NCBI RefSeq assembly: GCF_008728515.1
Contig: NC_044977.1
Span: 2,999,501-3,063,500, forward strand
From: Papio anubis
Taxonomy: Eukaryota; Chordata; Mammalia; Primates; Cercopithecidae
DNA length: 64,000 nucleotides
Direction of reading: 5' to 3'
The position numbers and the translations under genes are program-made. The notes under the pieces are model-generated. The model searched no databases, was not told where the DNA came from, and saw only the letters and a program-made list of their open reading frames with translations. Positions 45,670 through 59,855 of this stretch are shown here, in pieces (positions within the stretch are counted from its first letter, which is position 1; each line of letters opens with the position of its first letter).

Positions 45670-47694
45670 CCCTGTGCTATTTCTACCATTCAAGCAGAAG
45701 TTTGAAATGCATATTCACATTTCAAATTTTAATAAGAATGTATTAGATAAAGTGCCTACTACATGTGCAGTACCATGAAAGAACCATGATGAGTACACAG
45801 GTAGAAAAGTCATGGAAACCCCTAGTGTCAAGAGAGGAATATTTAAAGACATATAGTCTAGAAAACAGCAGAATTTAGGATTACAAGAAGACCTTGGCAA
45901 AAAAAAAAAAAATTCTCAAATCAGGGTTCTTTTTAAGATGCTGGAATTAATTGCATCTGTGCTGGGGTTGAAAATCAAATGGCCACCCTTATGTAAGGTA
46001 ATTTATTCCCACAACTTCTACCTGCATCACAGGGCTTTATTGGCTTAACATCAATGATACAAATTAAATACTCATTGTATGAGGTGGGAGGGAGAGAAAG
46101 ATTATGTTTAACCTCATACTGACTGCAACACTGTCTGTTAAAAATGAGCTGTACACAAAACACAGAAAGCTTTTTAACAATACAATTACACTACTGAATT
46201 TTTTAACTTTAATTATTTCCTGCTACCAAATGGCTTCGATTCTGATTAGCTTCCTTTGTAGTAACTGGTGTTTTTCTACATTCAATCTCAAAAGATGAAA
46301 AAAGGCGTATCTGCTCAGGTTTCCTTGGAATGTTTTTTTCTTAGTTATCTTTTGGAGTTGGGAATCACGTTACTTTCTTTAACATACTGTGTTTATTATT
46401 CTAGCATGTTAAAGATGTTTTAACAGTGATGTTAATAGGCATATTTTATTTTAATATTGAATAATATATCCTTAACTATACACAGATCTTTTAAACATTT
46501 ATAGAAAACACAACACAGCTGAAATGAGAAATTCTAAATTCCAGTAGTTTCTGGATTTGATCATTTGTGCCAATTTCCATTGAAACCAAGGCTTAGAGAG
46601 CAAGATTTCCATATGGAAAACTGAAGGCTGAATGAGTTTTGTAGCTGAGTTTAAAATTGCAGGAAGAAACTCCATGGTGATTTCACTGTCTACTGCATAC
46701 TCAGCAGAATAGCTGTTAGTTATAAAAGCATCAGGCTACCAAGGTAAAGTACTTGAAAACACAAAGTGAAACACATTTCACCGACTAACGTAATAGACAG
46801 TCAACCTCCTTATCACAATTGCCTGGAGATAGACACATCTTTTCATGTCTTGTATTCATCCTGGCTACTTTCACTCCTGGAGGGCTTTCGAACTTGGATT
46901 TGACACCTCTTAAATTTCTGCTTTCTGTAAATGTGAAGAGGTTTTCTTTTCTTAGTTTTAGCCTTACTTGGAGCTCAAGTCTAACTTAGATTAAAGAGAA
47001 GTAGTCTTGGCCTTAGAAACTCAATGTTTGTTCTTGATCTTTCTTTTTTTCCTTTTGTTTTTTATGAGATTGAGCTAAAAACCCCAAAGTGGGACATAAT
47101 GGCTTTAGAGACAGGAAGGAAATATTCTTTACTCTTTTTTTTCTAGTGTAAAAAGCCCACAAGGCTCTTTTGTACAAAGCCCACAGTAGAAGCGCTCCCT
47201 CAAAAGCCACCTTTTTTTCCTAAATAGTCTTAGAAGAGACAGTGTTCAGAAAAGATGACAACATCAAGTGTTGCTAATGTTAGACTCAAAACAAGCTAAA
47301 TGGTTTATGGCCAGAACTTCCATTTACTATATATACTGTCAAAACAGGAATTTTTTTCCCAACCAATAAAATGTTTTTTTAAAGGTCATTGCCTCTGAAA
47401 TTCCATGATCAACAACTTGCCACTTAAAAAGAAAAAAAAAATAGGGGAAAGTTCTCAAATGAGATATAGTGAGAAATCATCAGTATGACATCACAGAGAA
47501 AAACAAAATGGGATTATGAGAATGAAAAAGTTCTGGATTATGGATGGAAAAGAGGTGACAGATCCATTTCCTCCTATCAGCTTAAGATGTGACTTTGACT
47601 TTCAAAAACCTGGTAGCCATAGAACACGGCATCCACTTGGGATCATATGATACTAAATAATAAATCTATATCAAAATTAGCAAAGTACAAGTGC

Positions 47695-47810
47695 AATTCA
47701 TTCAATCAGCTGATATTTATTGAGTGTTTGTTATGATGCAAGCACTCCGTGCACATAAAACAATGGCAAAGTCCCTATTCAATGAATCCTACATTCTAAA
47801 GAGTAATAGA
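47695..47810 (-). mobile_element. L2 3' end, reverse orientation
   Basis: TTCATTCAATCAGCTGATAT then TTATTGAGTG, and CAAGCACTCCGTGCACATAA, reverse of the L2 3' end. Confidence 0.75.
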
Positions 47811-48019
47811 ATCTTCTTTTTCTGTTACAAATTGTACAGGCCCTTGAAAGTGGATGATCTTGAAGTAATGAAAGATTTGTTTTCCTCCAAAGACAAAGTT
47901 TCCTCCAAGACAGAAATAGCTATCATTTAATTAAAAGATTAGAAGGGTTCTATGTTTGAAGACCTGGAGTTTAAAGCACATTCTTCGCCTCTACTTGACC
48001 AAGATAGTTTTTGAACTAT

Positions 48020-48067
48020 CTTGAACATTTAATTCAATTTTGAACATAATTTTGAACATTTAATTCA
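48020..48067. repeat. Short direct repeat downstream of the Ig3 exon
   Basis: TTGAACATTTAATTCAA occurs twice about 31 bp apart, next to a small hairpin GATAGTT/AACTATC at 48003-48020. Confidence 0.85.
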
Positions 48068-48140
48068 ACTTCCTGTAACACGTACAGAGCTCCCATAGGC
48101 AAAACAATATGTGTTATTTAAATATGTTTGAAATACATTA

Positions 48141-48440
<300 letters not shown>

Positions 48441-48689
48441 TCATCATTATACACACAATGCTTCAAAGCACATGCCACATTCTTTTCTGATAATTTAAAA
48501 CAAAGAGTAAAATGTGGTATTCCTCTAAGTCAGCTGGCAGAAGAAAAGCTTGTTTTTATAATTATGTGGACTAACATATTAAACTACTTTCTAAAAGAAC
48601 ATTTTGGGGTAAAGTTAGCATTTATTTACTTATTTCCTCAAGCTCCTGTGGTCACACTAAAACAAAAAGATAGTGACCATTAATTAAAT

Positions 48690-48890
48690 TCTTATCATTT
48701 GCCAGACTTTAAATGTTTTATAGATTTTATCCTTCTAAGTTTTTATAACAATGGTATGAAATAACTGTTATGCTCACCTCCATTTTTTGGATGAGGAAAA
48801 TGAGGTATAGGAGGTAAGGCAACTTGGCCTAGGTCCTCATCTAGTTCGGTGGCAGAGTTGAAATTTGAACCCAGTTTCATTTTCAAGTTC
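48690..48890 (+). mobile_element. MIR
   Basis: TTTTTTGGATGAGGAAAATG then AGGTATAGG, CAACTTGGCCTAGGTCCTCA and GGCAGAGTTGAAATTTGAAC fit the MIR core and 3' part. Confidence 0.8.
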
Positions 48891-49394
48891 ACTTGTCTTG
48901 CCTCATCTTCCCTCCCCTTAAATGTTGGGTTTTCCTTGAACTTTCACTTTAGTCCTCTTTTTACTCTACATGATCTCCCTGAGTTAAGTTATCTACTATA
49001 GTTTATATATTGATCTACTACACAAACATTTCCTATCCCTAATTCATCTAAGTTCCAAATTTGGATTTCTAACTAATAATTAGACATCATATTCCATAGG
49101 CACCTAATATTTAATGTATTAAATAAAATTTCCATTCTTCCCCTAACATAAACCAACTCCTTTCCTTAACACATTTACGTATCTTCTTTCACCAGCTGTC
49201 CATATCTAACAACTCCTCCAATTTGTCATTTTAGTCTTAGAAATTTCTCTTTACTGTGGAGCCCTGTCTCCATCTCACCTCCCAGTTCAGACAGTTTACA
49301 TCGCTGACCCGGACAACCACAAAAATAGTGTCCCTGCCGTTAGCCTCTCCCCAGAATAATGTAACACCCATAGTGCTAACAAAATTAATTTTTC

Positions 49395-49695
49395 CTCTTA
49401 TTATTTTTTGGACACGGAGTCACACTCTGCCACTCAGGCTGAAGTGTAGTGATACGATCTTGGCTCACTCACTGCAACCTCCGCCTCCCAGGCTCAAGCA
49501 ATTCTCCTGCCTCAGCCTCCCGAGCAGCTGGTATTACAGGCATGTGCCACCACACCTGGCTAATTTTTGTATTTTAGTAGAGACGATGTTTCACCATGTT
49601 GACCAGGCTGGTCTCGAACTCCTGACCTCAAATGATCTGCCCACCTCGGCCTCCCAAAGTGCTCGGATTATAGGTGTGTGCCACTGCATGCGGCC
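49395..49695 (-). mobile_element. Alu (AluS-like), perfect target-site duplication
   Basis: Flanked by the exact 17-bp repeat AACAAAATTAATTTTTC at 49378-49394 and 49696-49712. Both arms are present. Confidence 0.97.
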
Positions 49696-50060
49696 AACAA
49701 AATTAATTTTTCTAAAGGGTAAACCTATTTATACTAACACTCTTGGCTCACCAATGTGCATATATTATTAGAAATTCATTACACAAAGCCCTTCTTAGTT
49801 TCAACCTGATATCTCATAACTTCTCATCATAAATCCTATGCCCTAGCCATGCTAAACTTTATGCCACTCAAAAGATATGACATTCCTTCTCAGCTTGTGT
49901 CTATGTTGTGATAACCCATTTCCTGGAATATTCTTCTCTTCTTCCTTATCAGACTGATACATATTTTTCAAGACGTCACTTATGTGTCATGTTTCTTTGA
50001 GAATTCAAATCCCCCCCTCTGAGCTGGTATAGGTTTACCTTTATGTGACAAAAGAGCTTG

Positions 50061-50416
50061 TGTATTAGTCTGTTCTCACACTGCTATGAAGAAATACCCG
50101 AAACTGGGTAATTTATAAAGGAAAGAGGTTTAATTGACTCACAGTTCCACATGGCTGGGGAGACCTCAGGAAACTTACAATCATGGCGGAAGGCACCTCT
50201 TCACAGGGCGACAGGAGAGAGAATAAGTGCCAGCAGGGGAAATGCCAGACGCTTATAAAACCATCAGATCTCATGAGAACTCACTCACTATCACAAGAAC
50301 AGCATGGGGGAAACCACCTCTATGATTCAATCATCTCCAACTGGTTCCACTCTTAACACGTGAATCTCATGATTCAAGGTGAGATTTGAGTGGGGACACA
50401 GAGTCAAACCATATCA
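50061..50416 (-). mobile_element. THE1/MST-type solo LTR, 5-bp target-site duplication
   Basis: Runs from TGTATTAGTCTGTTCTCACA to CAAACCATATCA, the reverse of a THE1-type LTR, with TG...CA ends. GCTTG is repeated exactly on both sides (50056-50060 and 50417-50421), as expected for retroviral-type integration followed by LTR-LTR recombination. It lies in the sense orientation of ROBO1 and carries no internal genes. Confidence 0.96.
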
Positions 50417-51023
50417 GCTTGATATTGTTATTCTGTGTCTATCAATACATTTCATTTTCTGAGCTCCTTGAGAGCAGAAACTATGTCTAAACCACTACTG
50501 TAATCCCAACACCTAGAGAGAAGGCTCAACACATGTTTGCTGAATGAGTGAACATACTGGAGAAGACAGCCCACTGACAATACCTGAAAGCCTTTATTTT
50601 ATTGGCTTGTTCCCTAAGGCTCCCTGATTTGTGCATCTCTGCTCCTGGCCAATTTAAGGACTTGACAGATATCAAGAAACTCTGACCTCTCCTACCATTC
50701 CCTGGTGATATTTTAGCTAAGGAAAAGGAAGCCTGATTTTTAATTGGCTCATGGACACATCCTTAATGCTGTATCTTTCCTCCCTTTCCTGCCTACTACC
50801 ATTCCAAAAAATTAGTATTAACTGTCATCTGGCTGAACAGAAGAGAAACCTGTGATATTAAAGAATATCATATTTTACAAGGGTTCCCTGTGCAGCCCAG
50901 GGTCATGAATGCACGGTTCTTCTCTGAAAGCCTCAGAGAAAGCAGGATGGCAACTTCCTGTTTCTAATTATCTCCAGTATTGTATCTGGCCCCTGATAGA
51001 GGATTCTAGAATGGACTATTCTA

Positions 51024-51592
<569 letters not shown>

Positions 51593-51713
51593 CTAAAACA
51601 GTTAGTTCTGCTACTTCACTCTCACGTTCCCCAACCATATTGGTACCAACACAAACATATTTGCCAGCGTCACTTTTACGGGTGTAAGTGATCATGAGTT
51701 TTCCTCCTCGTAT
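51593..51713 (-). CDS. ROBO1: ROBO1 exon: second half of Ig2
   Basis: This 121-nt exon encodes 40 residues plus the first base of a split Glu codon (about residues 220-259 in human numbering). It starts in phase 0 and ends in phase 1. It holds the last strands of Ig2, with the classic Ig strand-F motif D-A-G-K-Y-V-C; that Cys (about 240) should pair with one in the preceding exon, which is not in the window. The acceptor follows a T-rich run (AAG|ATACGAGG on the minus strand) and the donor TTAG|GTAAGT is close to consensus. Ig1 and Ig2 form the Slit leucine-rich-repeat binding surface in Robo receptors (established). The residues match the human protein as I recall it. It is the most 5' exon here; at least 12.3 kb of intron separates it from the previous one. 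Confidence 0.96.
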
Positions 51714-52590
51714 CTTAAAAAAAAGTTTCACATGAATACTATTAAAATTGCTTCAGCTATGTTTACCTGACAGAGGTCTTCACAAATGAAGACTACTTTC
51801 TAAGCATATACATCAAAGCATAATTACATCAAACAGCTAATGTGTAGTATTTGCTATTTTTAGGTAGTAACCTTAAAGAGAACTGACTCCAAAGGTACAA
51901 TATAAAAAAAGCAAAAATGTTTCTCTTTACTTACATTTCATGTAAAGTTATATTCTGTATAGCTAGAAACTTGTTGCCCACTCGGCCAAGTTATTTCATA
52001 TTATTTAGTTAAGTGAAAAACCACAAAAAATTGTGTGAATAATTTGGTTAGCAAGAGGAAAAATAAAATTCTTAATACCATATGACTATAACTAATATTG
52101 AAATATATATTAGCTATAAGTGATTTCAAGAAAATGTATTCCAGCATTATGTGAATTAACTAAAATGTCTCTAATAACTTAATTTGCCAGAGTTGCTTTA
52201 AAGGAGTGTATCTTCATTGCAAAAACATAGTAGAACCTGTCATTTCCTTAAAAACGTGATGTTGCTGCCACCCAAGCTGGTTTTGGGGACTTGGGAAGCA
52301 GAGAATGAATAGGTCCCAATAAATCATCAGGAACGACACATTTGGGTACACTCTTGAACATATAATTGAATGCAAATTAATTTTAAATGTTATCAGGCAT
52401 ACAGTACAAGAAGTCGACTGAAACTAAACATGAATTAAGATTGGACTATCCTTAATTTAACACGCTTTTGGATGAGAGTTCAGTTCAATTACCCACGAAT
52501 ATCTACAACGTCCTGATCTTAGAAAGGTTTCATTAGGGACAATTTCCAGAAGGTTTATTCATAGAGGTTTTTACCTCATAGTTACCAACT

Positions 52591-52678
52591 AGATAAAGGA
52601 AGAAGGAAGAAGGAAGGAAGGGAGGCAGGGAGAGAGGGAGGAAGGGACGGAAGGAGCGGGGGAGGAAGGGACGGAAAC
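52591..52678. repeat. Purine tract (GGAA and GGGA units)
   Basis: About 85 bp of A/G broken by a few C or T, with GAAGGAAGAAGGAAGGAAGG and repeated GAGGAAGGGACGGAA. Confidence 0.95.
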
Positions 52679-52904
52679 ATCTAAGCACATTTTTTTTCAT
52701 AATACATTAAGAAGTTCATTGAAACTACTGCTTTGTAAAGGTGAGGTCCCCTCACAGTTTTGAATGCCTAAATGGATTTATTTGAATCAAGGCATCCAAA
52801 CTAAGTATTCTGGCCAAGTCTCTAAATACTAGAGGAAACAAAACATTAACAACGTTTTTAATTTTTGTGGGTTTAGAACTTGATTTTTTTTCAGTAGCAT
52901 CATA

Positions 52905-53030
52905 AAGAAATGATCAGCCTGCTCCAGATTACCATCCAGGGATTTTCCTCTGCATCATTCATCATTCTGTCTCTCATACCCAGAACAATGTCTGCACACA
53001 GTAGTCACTCAACATACTGTTGTTGAATGT
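52905..53030 (+). mobile_element. L2 3' end
   Basis: CATACCCAGAACAATGTCTG then CACACAGTAGTCACTCAACA and TGTTGTTGAATG is the L2 3' end. Confidence 0.7.
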
Positions 53031-53214
53031 AAACTACTATTGTTAGTCTGTTATCCAAGTTAAAATATTTCTATAAGGTTTATAACAGTTATAAGATATA
53101 TTAAATTGTTTTATTTTTTCATACATACTTACATTTTCAAATAGAGAAATATAAAGAAAATGTCACACAAAAAATGCACGTTAGTGTTAGTACTTTTGAA
53201 CATTCGTCTTTCAA

Positions 53215-53325
53215 TTATGTGTGTATACATACACACTCACATACACGCATGCATATACAGAGATACACATTTACAGTGAATGTGTTTATATATACACATA
53301 TAAACATATATACATACACATAATT
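53215..53325. repeat. TACACATA-type low-complexity run
   Basis: Alternating purine/pyrimidine units such as GTGTATACATACACACTCAC and ACACATATAAACATATATAC. Confidence 0.85.
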
Positions 53326-53690
53326 TTCCTAAAGTAGAATCATGTTATATATGCTGTTTTGTAATCTGCATTTTCAACAGTATGAGGCATTTTTATATTT
53401 TAAATGTTCAAGAAATTTTACACAGATCCTCAGCATCAATTTCCATGGCTACACACAATTCTAATGTTTGGGTTTACTACATTTTACCTAGCTATTCCCC
53501 TACTGATAGATATTTAGGATATCAGTGCCAGGTGATATAGATATCTCATTCTTCCCGCTTAAGAACAGCACTGAAATCAGCATTCTTTTGGACACACTTT
53601 TCTCATATGTGCAGTTATTTCCTTGGGAGGTAGCAAAGTGGGATTCTTAAATGTATACCCAACTTAAGGCTATTGGTTTATATTGCTAAT
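53326..53690 (+). mobile_element. Old L1 3' end (L1M/L1ME-type)
   Basis: TAGAATCATGTTATATATGC then TGTTTTGTAATCTGC, CCCCTACTGATAGATATTTA and GGGAGGTAGCAAAGTGGGAT follow the order of an old L1 3' untranslated region. Confidence 0.7.
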
Positions 53691-53754
53691 GATCTTATGT
53701 TTCATAAAGTCATTTTAATATATCATTTAAATTTCTGTCTTTATCATAACCCTG

Positions 53755-53850
53755 CTGTGAGACTGTGTGGGGAAGTGTTAAAATAACCTCACTTTTCACT
53801 AAAGGGAACAGAGGCTCAGAAAAGTACAGCCTCTCCTCCCACATACCTCT
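53755..53850 (+). mobile_element. MIR-like fragment
   Basis: CACTAAAGGGAACAGAGGCT then CAGAAAAGTAC fits a MIR core with moderate divergence. Confidence 0.45.
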
Positions 53851-55689
53851 GGTATGCGCACTGTAACAACATGTTTTAATTATGCTTCCAAGTGTCAGTC
53901 CCCTGACCTTAGTGTGAGCACTGAAGCAGAGGAGCACATGTAATTCCTCATGGGAGCCCCTGTTACAGCGCGTTGTAAATAGTAAAAATTGTGTGGGAGG
54001 AAATGACTTGTGCAATGTCACACAACAAGTTGGAACAAGGTGAAGACTTTAGGTAAGATATGTGTCTTTGGCTATACGCGTTATACAAATGAAAATAAAT
54101 GCACAGCTCACATCCTTATTATCTTAATGTTTGATAAACTTGAGTTTAAAAAACTTGAGTTCTTGAGGTCCAGAACAATTTGAGTATCATCTTATCAAAA
54201 TCCTCCTAAGAACTTTTGTAACCTTTCATGCACTGATTTTGGAACACTCACATAAGCATTTCCAAAAACCTTAAGGAAACAAAATTATTACAGGAAAAGA
54301 GGAAGACGAAAAATCCAATATCTGAAGTGGAAGTTAAGTGAGCTGAGGTGTAGCTAGATGTTTCTTTACTAGTTCTATAACTTTGGATAGCATACCGAGC
54401 CTCTTGTTATGCCTCAGAATCTAACCTTGAAGTCTCTGGATATTTAGGAGACAAGTTTATTGCTGAAAGAATTATACAACGATACATAAAAGATATACCA
54501 AAATAAGAGGAAACAAACACATAATTTAACATTCTCTTTGTTTTAAAAGTGAGTAAGTGTTCAATGATTTTTACCTACTATAAAATGTAAGGCTTTAAGG
54601 ACAATTTTAAGACATTCAAATACATAGAAAAATTGCAAGTCAAAGGATAATAACATATAAATAATTTGCAACAGCGTAGATTTATTTCTACAGCTTCAGT
54701 ATAATATAGTACTAATTCACTTTTACACATCTTAAATACTTGGGAATGTAGAGTTTTAAATCAACTTGCTTATGCACACATGGGGCACCAATTAACATTA
54801 TATATGACAGCCCAATGCTATTATATGTTGAAAGAATCCATACAAATGGAGAAGGAGGGGGATTTAGTCAACAAGAGTAATGAGGGGACTGCCAGGAGAT
54901 CCACAGACACGAAAAAATTCCGATTTCGAGATGAATGGGAGGAAACAATAGCTGAGGTAAACCAAAATTCAAAGAGGGCTATAAAGGCCTAAGGACTTCG
55001 TAGTATACACCCTGTTACTATAGCTCCAATTATATATTACGCTTGGCTTAATCATGGAAAAAATTGTATCACTAAATCTATCAGATCTATTCTGAGCCCA
55101 TATCATGTGTTTGGTATTGAATATAGATAGAAAAACTGTTTCTTTTCAATCAAAATTTATTTTATAGCCATCTTTTACAACTAAATCACATTGGCTGTGT
55201 AAATTGAAAGTAACCCACCAGGCATTTTACAAATACTTTCTCTATTCTTTGTAAGTAAACAAAGCTGGAGTTTGTTTACTCTGTCAAATTTTTCTACAAG
55301 AAATGTTATTGGATAAATTAAGCATCATGAAAACCTGTTTTCATTAGTAACATAATATGACTAAAAGCATATGGTTACACAGTGTTCATACATGTAAAAC
55401 TTTCATATCAATGCAAAAATATAAAACAAATTCAAGGCCTGAAAAATATTAAATTTTCAAAACACTTTTAATGAGAAAAATGCACTTTTTGTAACAATAG
55501 CAGAGATATTAATCATCAATGACTAAGTAAGGTCAACTAAATAGCACCTTTGTTTGTCTACTCAAGGTATTCTTTACCAAAATTACCTAGGTAAAGCCCA
55601 AAGACAACAAAATATATACGAAAACGTAACATTTTAAAAAAAGATTTCTAAATCCTAGATAAATTTTCAGATACATATACTTAGGAAAG

Positions 55690-55880
55690 CAAAGTGAGCA
55701 TGGGCTCTGGAGTCAGGCTACTTTTTATTATATATGTGTAACTTTAGCCAAGATATTAGTTCCTCTGTATCTCTGCTTTTCAACTCTAAAATGGAAATCC
55801 TATTAATATAGAACTCTAAGGATATTATGAAGATTATGAAATAAACCATATGAAGCCCTTAGAAAATGCCTGCACATTAT
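55690..55880 (+). mobile_element. MIR
   Basis: GGGCTCTGGAGTCAGGCTAC, TCTGCTTTTCAACTCTAAAA then TGGAAATCC, and CCCTTAGAAAATGCCTGCAC follow the MIR consensus. Confidence 0.8.
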
Positions 55881-56000
55881 TATAATTATTTATTACACAT
55901 ATGCAGTTAATGATTCAATATTGTTTTTGATCTGTCTAATAAAAAACAATATTCCTTCCTTAGGCTAAATCCAGTCGCTTTTTATTAAAATTACAATTAT

Positions 56001-56383
56001 AGGTCACATAATAAGGTTTAGTTAAGGATGAACCTCATATATGATGACGATCCCATAACATTATAATGGAGCTGAAAAATTCCTAGTGATGTTGCGGCCG
56101 TTGTAAGATCGTTTCCCAATGCATCGCCTTTTCTACGTTTACATAGATTTAGAGACATGAAAACTTGCCGTTGTGTTAGAATTGCCTACAGTATTCAATG
56201 CAGTAGCATACTGTACAGGTTTGTGGCCTAGGAGGAATCGGCTATATTGTATAGCCTAGGTGTGTAACAGGCCATACCACGTAGGTTTGTAAGTAAACTC
56301 TATCATGGCCACACAACAATCAAATCACCTAATAATGCATTTGTCAGAGCGTATCCCTGTCATGAATCAATGCATGACTGTAA
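56001..56383 (+). mobile_element. Tigger-like (pogo-type) DNA transposon, internally deleted
   Basis: CATAACATTATAATGGAGCT then GAAAAATTCCTAGTGATG, TGTTAGAATTGCCTACAGTA, GTAGCATACTGTACAGG, and the 3' terminal part ATGCATGACTGTA match a Tigger-type consensus as remembered. The middle with the transposase is absent. Confidence 0.75.
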
Positions 56384-56501
56384 TTACTAAAGCAACTTCC
56401 ACTGGTTTCATCAGGAAAATATATATTTGCATTGACACAGCCTAAGACTTAGAAACAAGTAAATGTTAGGCTTTATAGATCATTATTACCTCATCCAAAG
56501 C

Positions 56502-56719
56502 AGTGGTTCTCAATGGAGGCAATCACCTCCCCTCTCCCAGGAGATACCTGGCAATGCCTGCAGGCACATTCTGTCATCAGAACTTGGGGTGGGATTGGAG
56601 GACTGAAGAGTGTGGGGTGGGGGGCGGTGCTACTGGTATCTAATCAGTAGAGGCCAGAAATGCACACCAAAGAATTATCTGACTCAAACTGTCAATAACG
56701 CAGGGATTGAGAAACTGTG
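56502..56719 (+). mobile_element. MER5-type hAT element
   Basis: CAGTGGTTCTCAATGGAGGC start, GCAATGCCTGCAGGCACATT, TGCTACTGGTATCTAATCAG then TAGAGGCC, and GGGATTGAGAAACTGTG end: MER5A/B nearly end to end. Confidence 0.85.
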
Positions 56720-57329
56720 TTCTAAAGACCCAGTTCTGGACTAAATAATTGCTGGATTCAAATGACAAAAGGAAGGAAGGGATACAATTAGATAATACAA
56801 ATAATACTTATTGTATTTAAGGAACAACTGCTCAGATTTCCCAGATTTGTATAAATACTCTCTCCCATAAATTTCCCACCTCATCAACAAACCAATTTCA
56901 TTATAAAATACAACATTCTATTATAGACTCACTGACAATAATGGTTAAGGACCCCAAAGTAGATGTTACAAAAAATGAAAAAATAAGCAAGCCTCACCAA
57001 TCCTGGGAGACGCTTCCTGCCTCAGGGATGACAGAGATAGAAACTGGTGAACGTGAAAGAACAAACCACAGAGTAGGGCAAATGAACTTAAAAAACAGAA
57101 GAAAAATGGCAGCTTTCAATTTCCATCAATTCAAATTAATTTTGGCATTATGTCAATGACTACATTGAAATGGACCTTAAAAGGCCGTAATTCTACTCTT
57201 AATGGTCACAAATATGGAATCCATGGTGGGCTGTTCATTTCAATAAACAAAAGAACAGAAAAATGACATAGTACTATGACCCTGATTGAATATAACACAC
57301 TTTCAAGCAGGGCCTCCTAGTAACAATCA

Positions 57330-57657
<328 letters not shown>

Positions 57658-58273
57658 TCAACATTTTATGTTGAGTCATATAAAAATACTGATTGTGAAT
57701 GTAGGGTGAGTTTATACATTTTAAACTGTGGTGCCCCTATGTAAGCCAAAAATGAACGTTTTCTCTGTCTACATAGGGAAGAAAAATATGTCTAACACAA
57801 ACAAAACACTACAAATGTGAAAATAGCACTATTTAAAATAAGCTGAAATATTTCTTGGCAAGTCTCTTCCTGCGGCTGGATTTGACAGCTGAATTGTAAA
57901 CCTATCAAAAACTAGTTTGTGTAATGAACAGACACAATGTTAAACACTGAACTGCTGGAGCACTGCTTCAATTAACATAATCCGGGTAGTGGAGAAGCAG
58001 AACATGTTAAAGTTTCAGACAATGTGCTGGCATTTAGCCTGTGTCAAAAATTCAAGGCAGAGGTCTTCCTTCCTCATTACCATATACCTTACCAGCCCAC
58101 AATAGTAACCACATTAGAAGACCACATTTCCATAAGCTCTAGACAGTGCTTGAAGAGGCCCTTAGCTATATACATACTTGATGAAAGCAAAGCAAAACAA
58201 AAAAATGTCCCACTGGTCTTGCTCCTTTTTGGGAAAGAGACAGAGGAGAGAGAAGAAGAAGATAAAGAATTTT

Positions 58274-58297
58274 AAAGTTTAAATATATTTAAACTTT
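58274..58297. repeat. 24-nt perfect palindrome
   Basis: AAAGTTTAAATA followed directly by TATTTAAACTTT; the two halves are exact reverse complements with no spacer. Confidence 0.97.
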
Positions 58298-59827
58298 CTA
58301 CTTTTCTCTGTAATAGTCTCAGGTTTAAAAAAATGTTTTAGAGACATAAAAATGTAAAAATTCTTGATGTGTTTAATATATATGATTTTTATACACCAGG
58401 AATTTTCCCTGTAGAAAACTAGAAATGACTACTTTTCTTAGGGGTAAAGACTTCTCTGAGCAGTAGGAAATCCTGCCTGAATTGTTTACTGAATAATTAT
58501 AGAGAATAATCAGGTTTAAAGATATAGCTTTTCTACCAAAAGTGAAGAAAACCATTTTATGTCTCTGGTTAGCATGGAAAAACTAGCATCAGTATTCTTA
58601 TTTCCAGAATACAAGAAAAAAAATTTACCTTTGCACACAAAGAAATATACTGCCTTTAAAAAAGTAAATTGAGTAAACTTTTTTCATTCAGGTCCCTTTT
58701 AAAACATAAATTCAGTAAGTTTTTTGATTGGGTTACTCTATAGTATACAGCTTACCCTGAAATCAGTGCTCACAATCAGAAATAAGGATGAACTTAAAAT
58801 GAACTCCTTGCGATGTCTTCATTTTCTACCCTAAAGCAAGTCAGATGATTTGCAGTATCTGTTACACAGGAATTTTTTTTTTTTTCAGACATCACCCCCA
58901 CAATGTTATCCATACACCTCTAGGTTAACACACTAAACAGACTGGAGCTAATTAACTAGTTTGGCTACACAAATTCTTTTCTGCTTTTAATTACATTAAC
59001 CTAATGTGACTTGAATTCAACAGACCAAAAACAAAACCGCTAATTATATTAAGGGCTTCAAAGATGATTTCAAATTGCTAACCACCAAACTGTCATAGAA
59101 TTTATCTCATTTCCTTTAATATATTTTACATGCAAAATCTGTGCTTTACTAAAAATACTATTTAAAAATACATCAAAACAATGAATAATAGAATATTGAT
59201 TTATAATGCTAAAAGAGAAATATGTTTCAACTAACACAGATAAGACACACATAGGTATCATCATACCAATAAGCAATTATGCAGTACTAAATTTTTATAA
59301 TCTTTGAAAAGATTAAAGGCTTGAAAATATTCATTTACAGTAGTAAGGGCTTGACAAGTGGGATTTACCTGAAGAATGAAGTTGTCTAAAGCACCTGAGT
59401 TTAGAAATTATTTTTTCAGAAAAAAAACTTGATTCGTTACCACCAACTCGTTTTCACACTATTTTGCAAAGTAAGTGAGATGAGAGGTTTTGAATTACAG
59501 TCTAGTGTATCATCCTTAAACAATTCACCACTAACTCTCCTTGTGCAGAATATCTCTTCATAGAAATGCTGTCAATTCTGCCTGGATCTTTGGCCTACAG
59601 AATAGAGAGCAAGCTGTTGTGAACTACAGAAGTGCCTGGCATGGCTTCTTAACAACAATGAGATGCAGGTAACCCAGATGGCCAGTCATAGCCCCCAGAC
59701 ATTCCCCTTGGTGAAATCAGCTGCAGGACAGTTTTAGATGGTCCCTAAGGACGCCTTTCAACAGAAACATATGAAGAAGAGTCACAGCAATAACGGCTTT
59801 TATTTCTCTAAATTTTGGCATCAAATT

Positions 59828-59855
59828 AACAACAACAACAACAACAACAACAACA
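59828..59855. repeat. (AAC)n microsatellite
   Basis: About nine AAC units. The open frames across it on both strands (poly-Asn and poly-Val) are by-products. Confidence 0.97.

Larger units (their letters stand above)
49180..50556 (+). mobile_element. L2 broken by an Alu and an LTR (nested)
   Basis: L2 landmarks lie in three pieces: 49180-49377, 49713-50055 (ATTCCTTCTCAGCTTGTGTC, TTTCCTGGAATATTCTTC, TTTTCAAGACGTCACTTATG) and 50422-50556 (TGAGCTCCTTGAGAGCAGAA, TTTGCTGAATGAGTGAA). The two insertions each have their own target-site duplication, so the order of events can be read. Confidence 0.8.

Noticed and set aside
49256..49771. 171-codon plus-strand open frame, the longest in the window
   Set aside because: Most of it is the reverse strand of an Alu (49395-49695) inserted in an L2; known Alu-derived phrases, no conserved domain and antisense to ROBO1.
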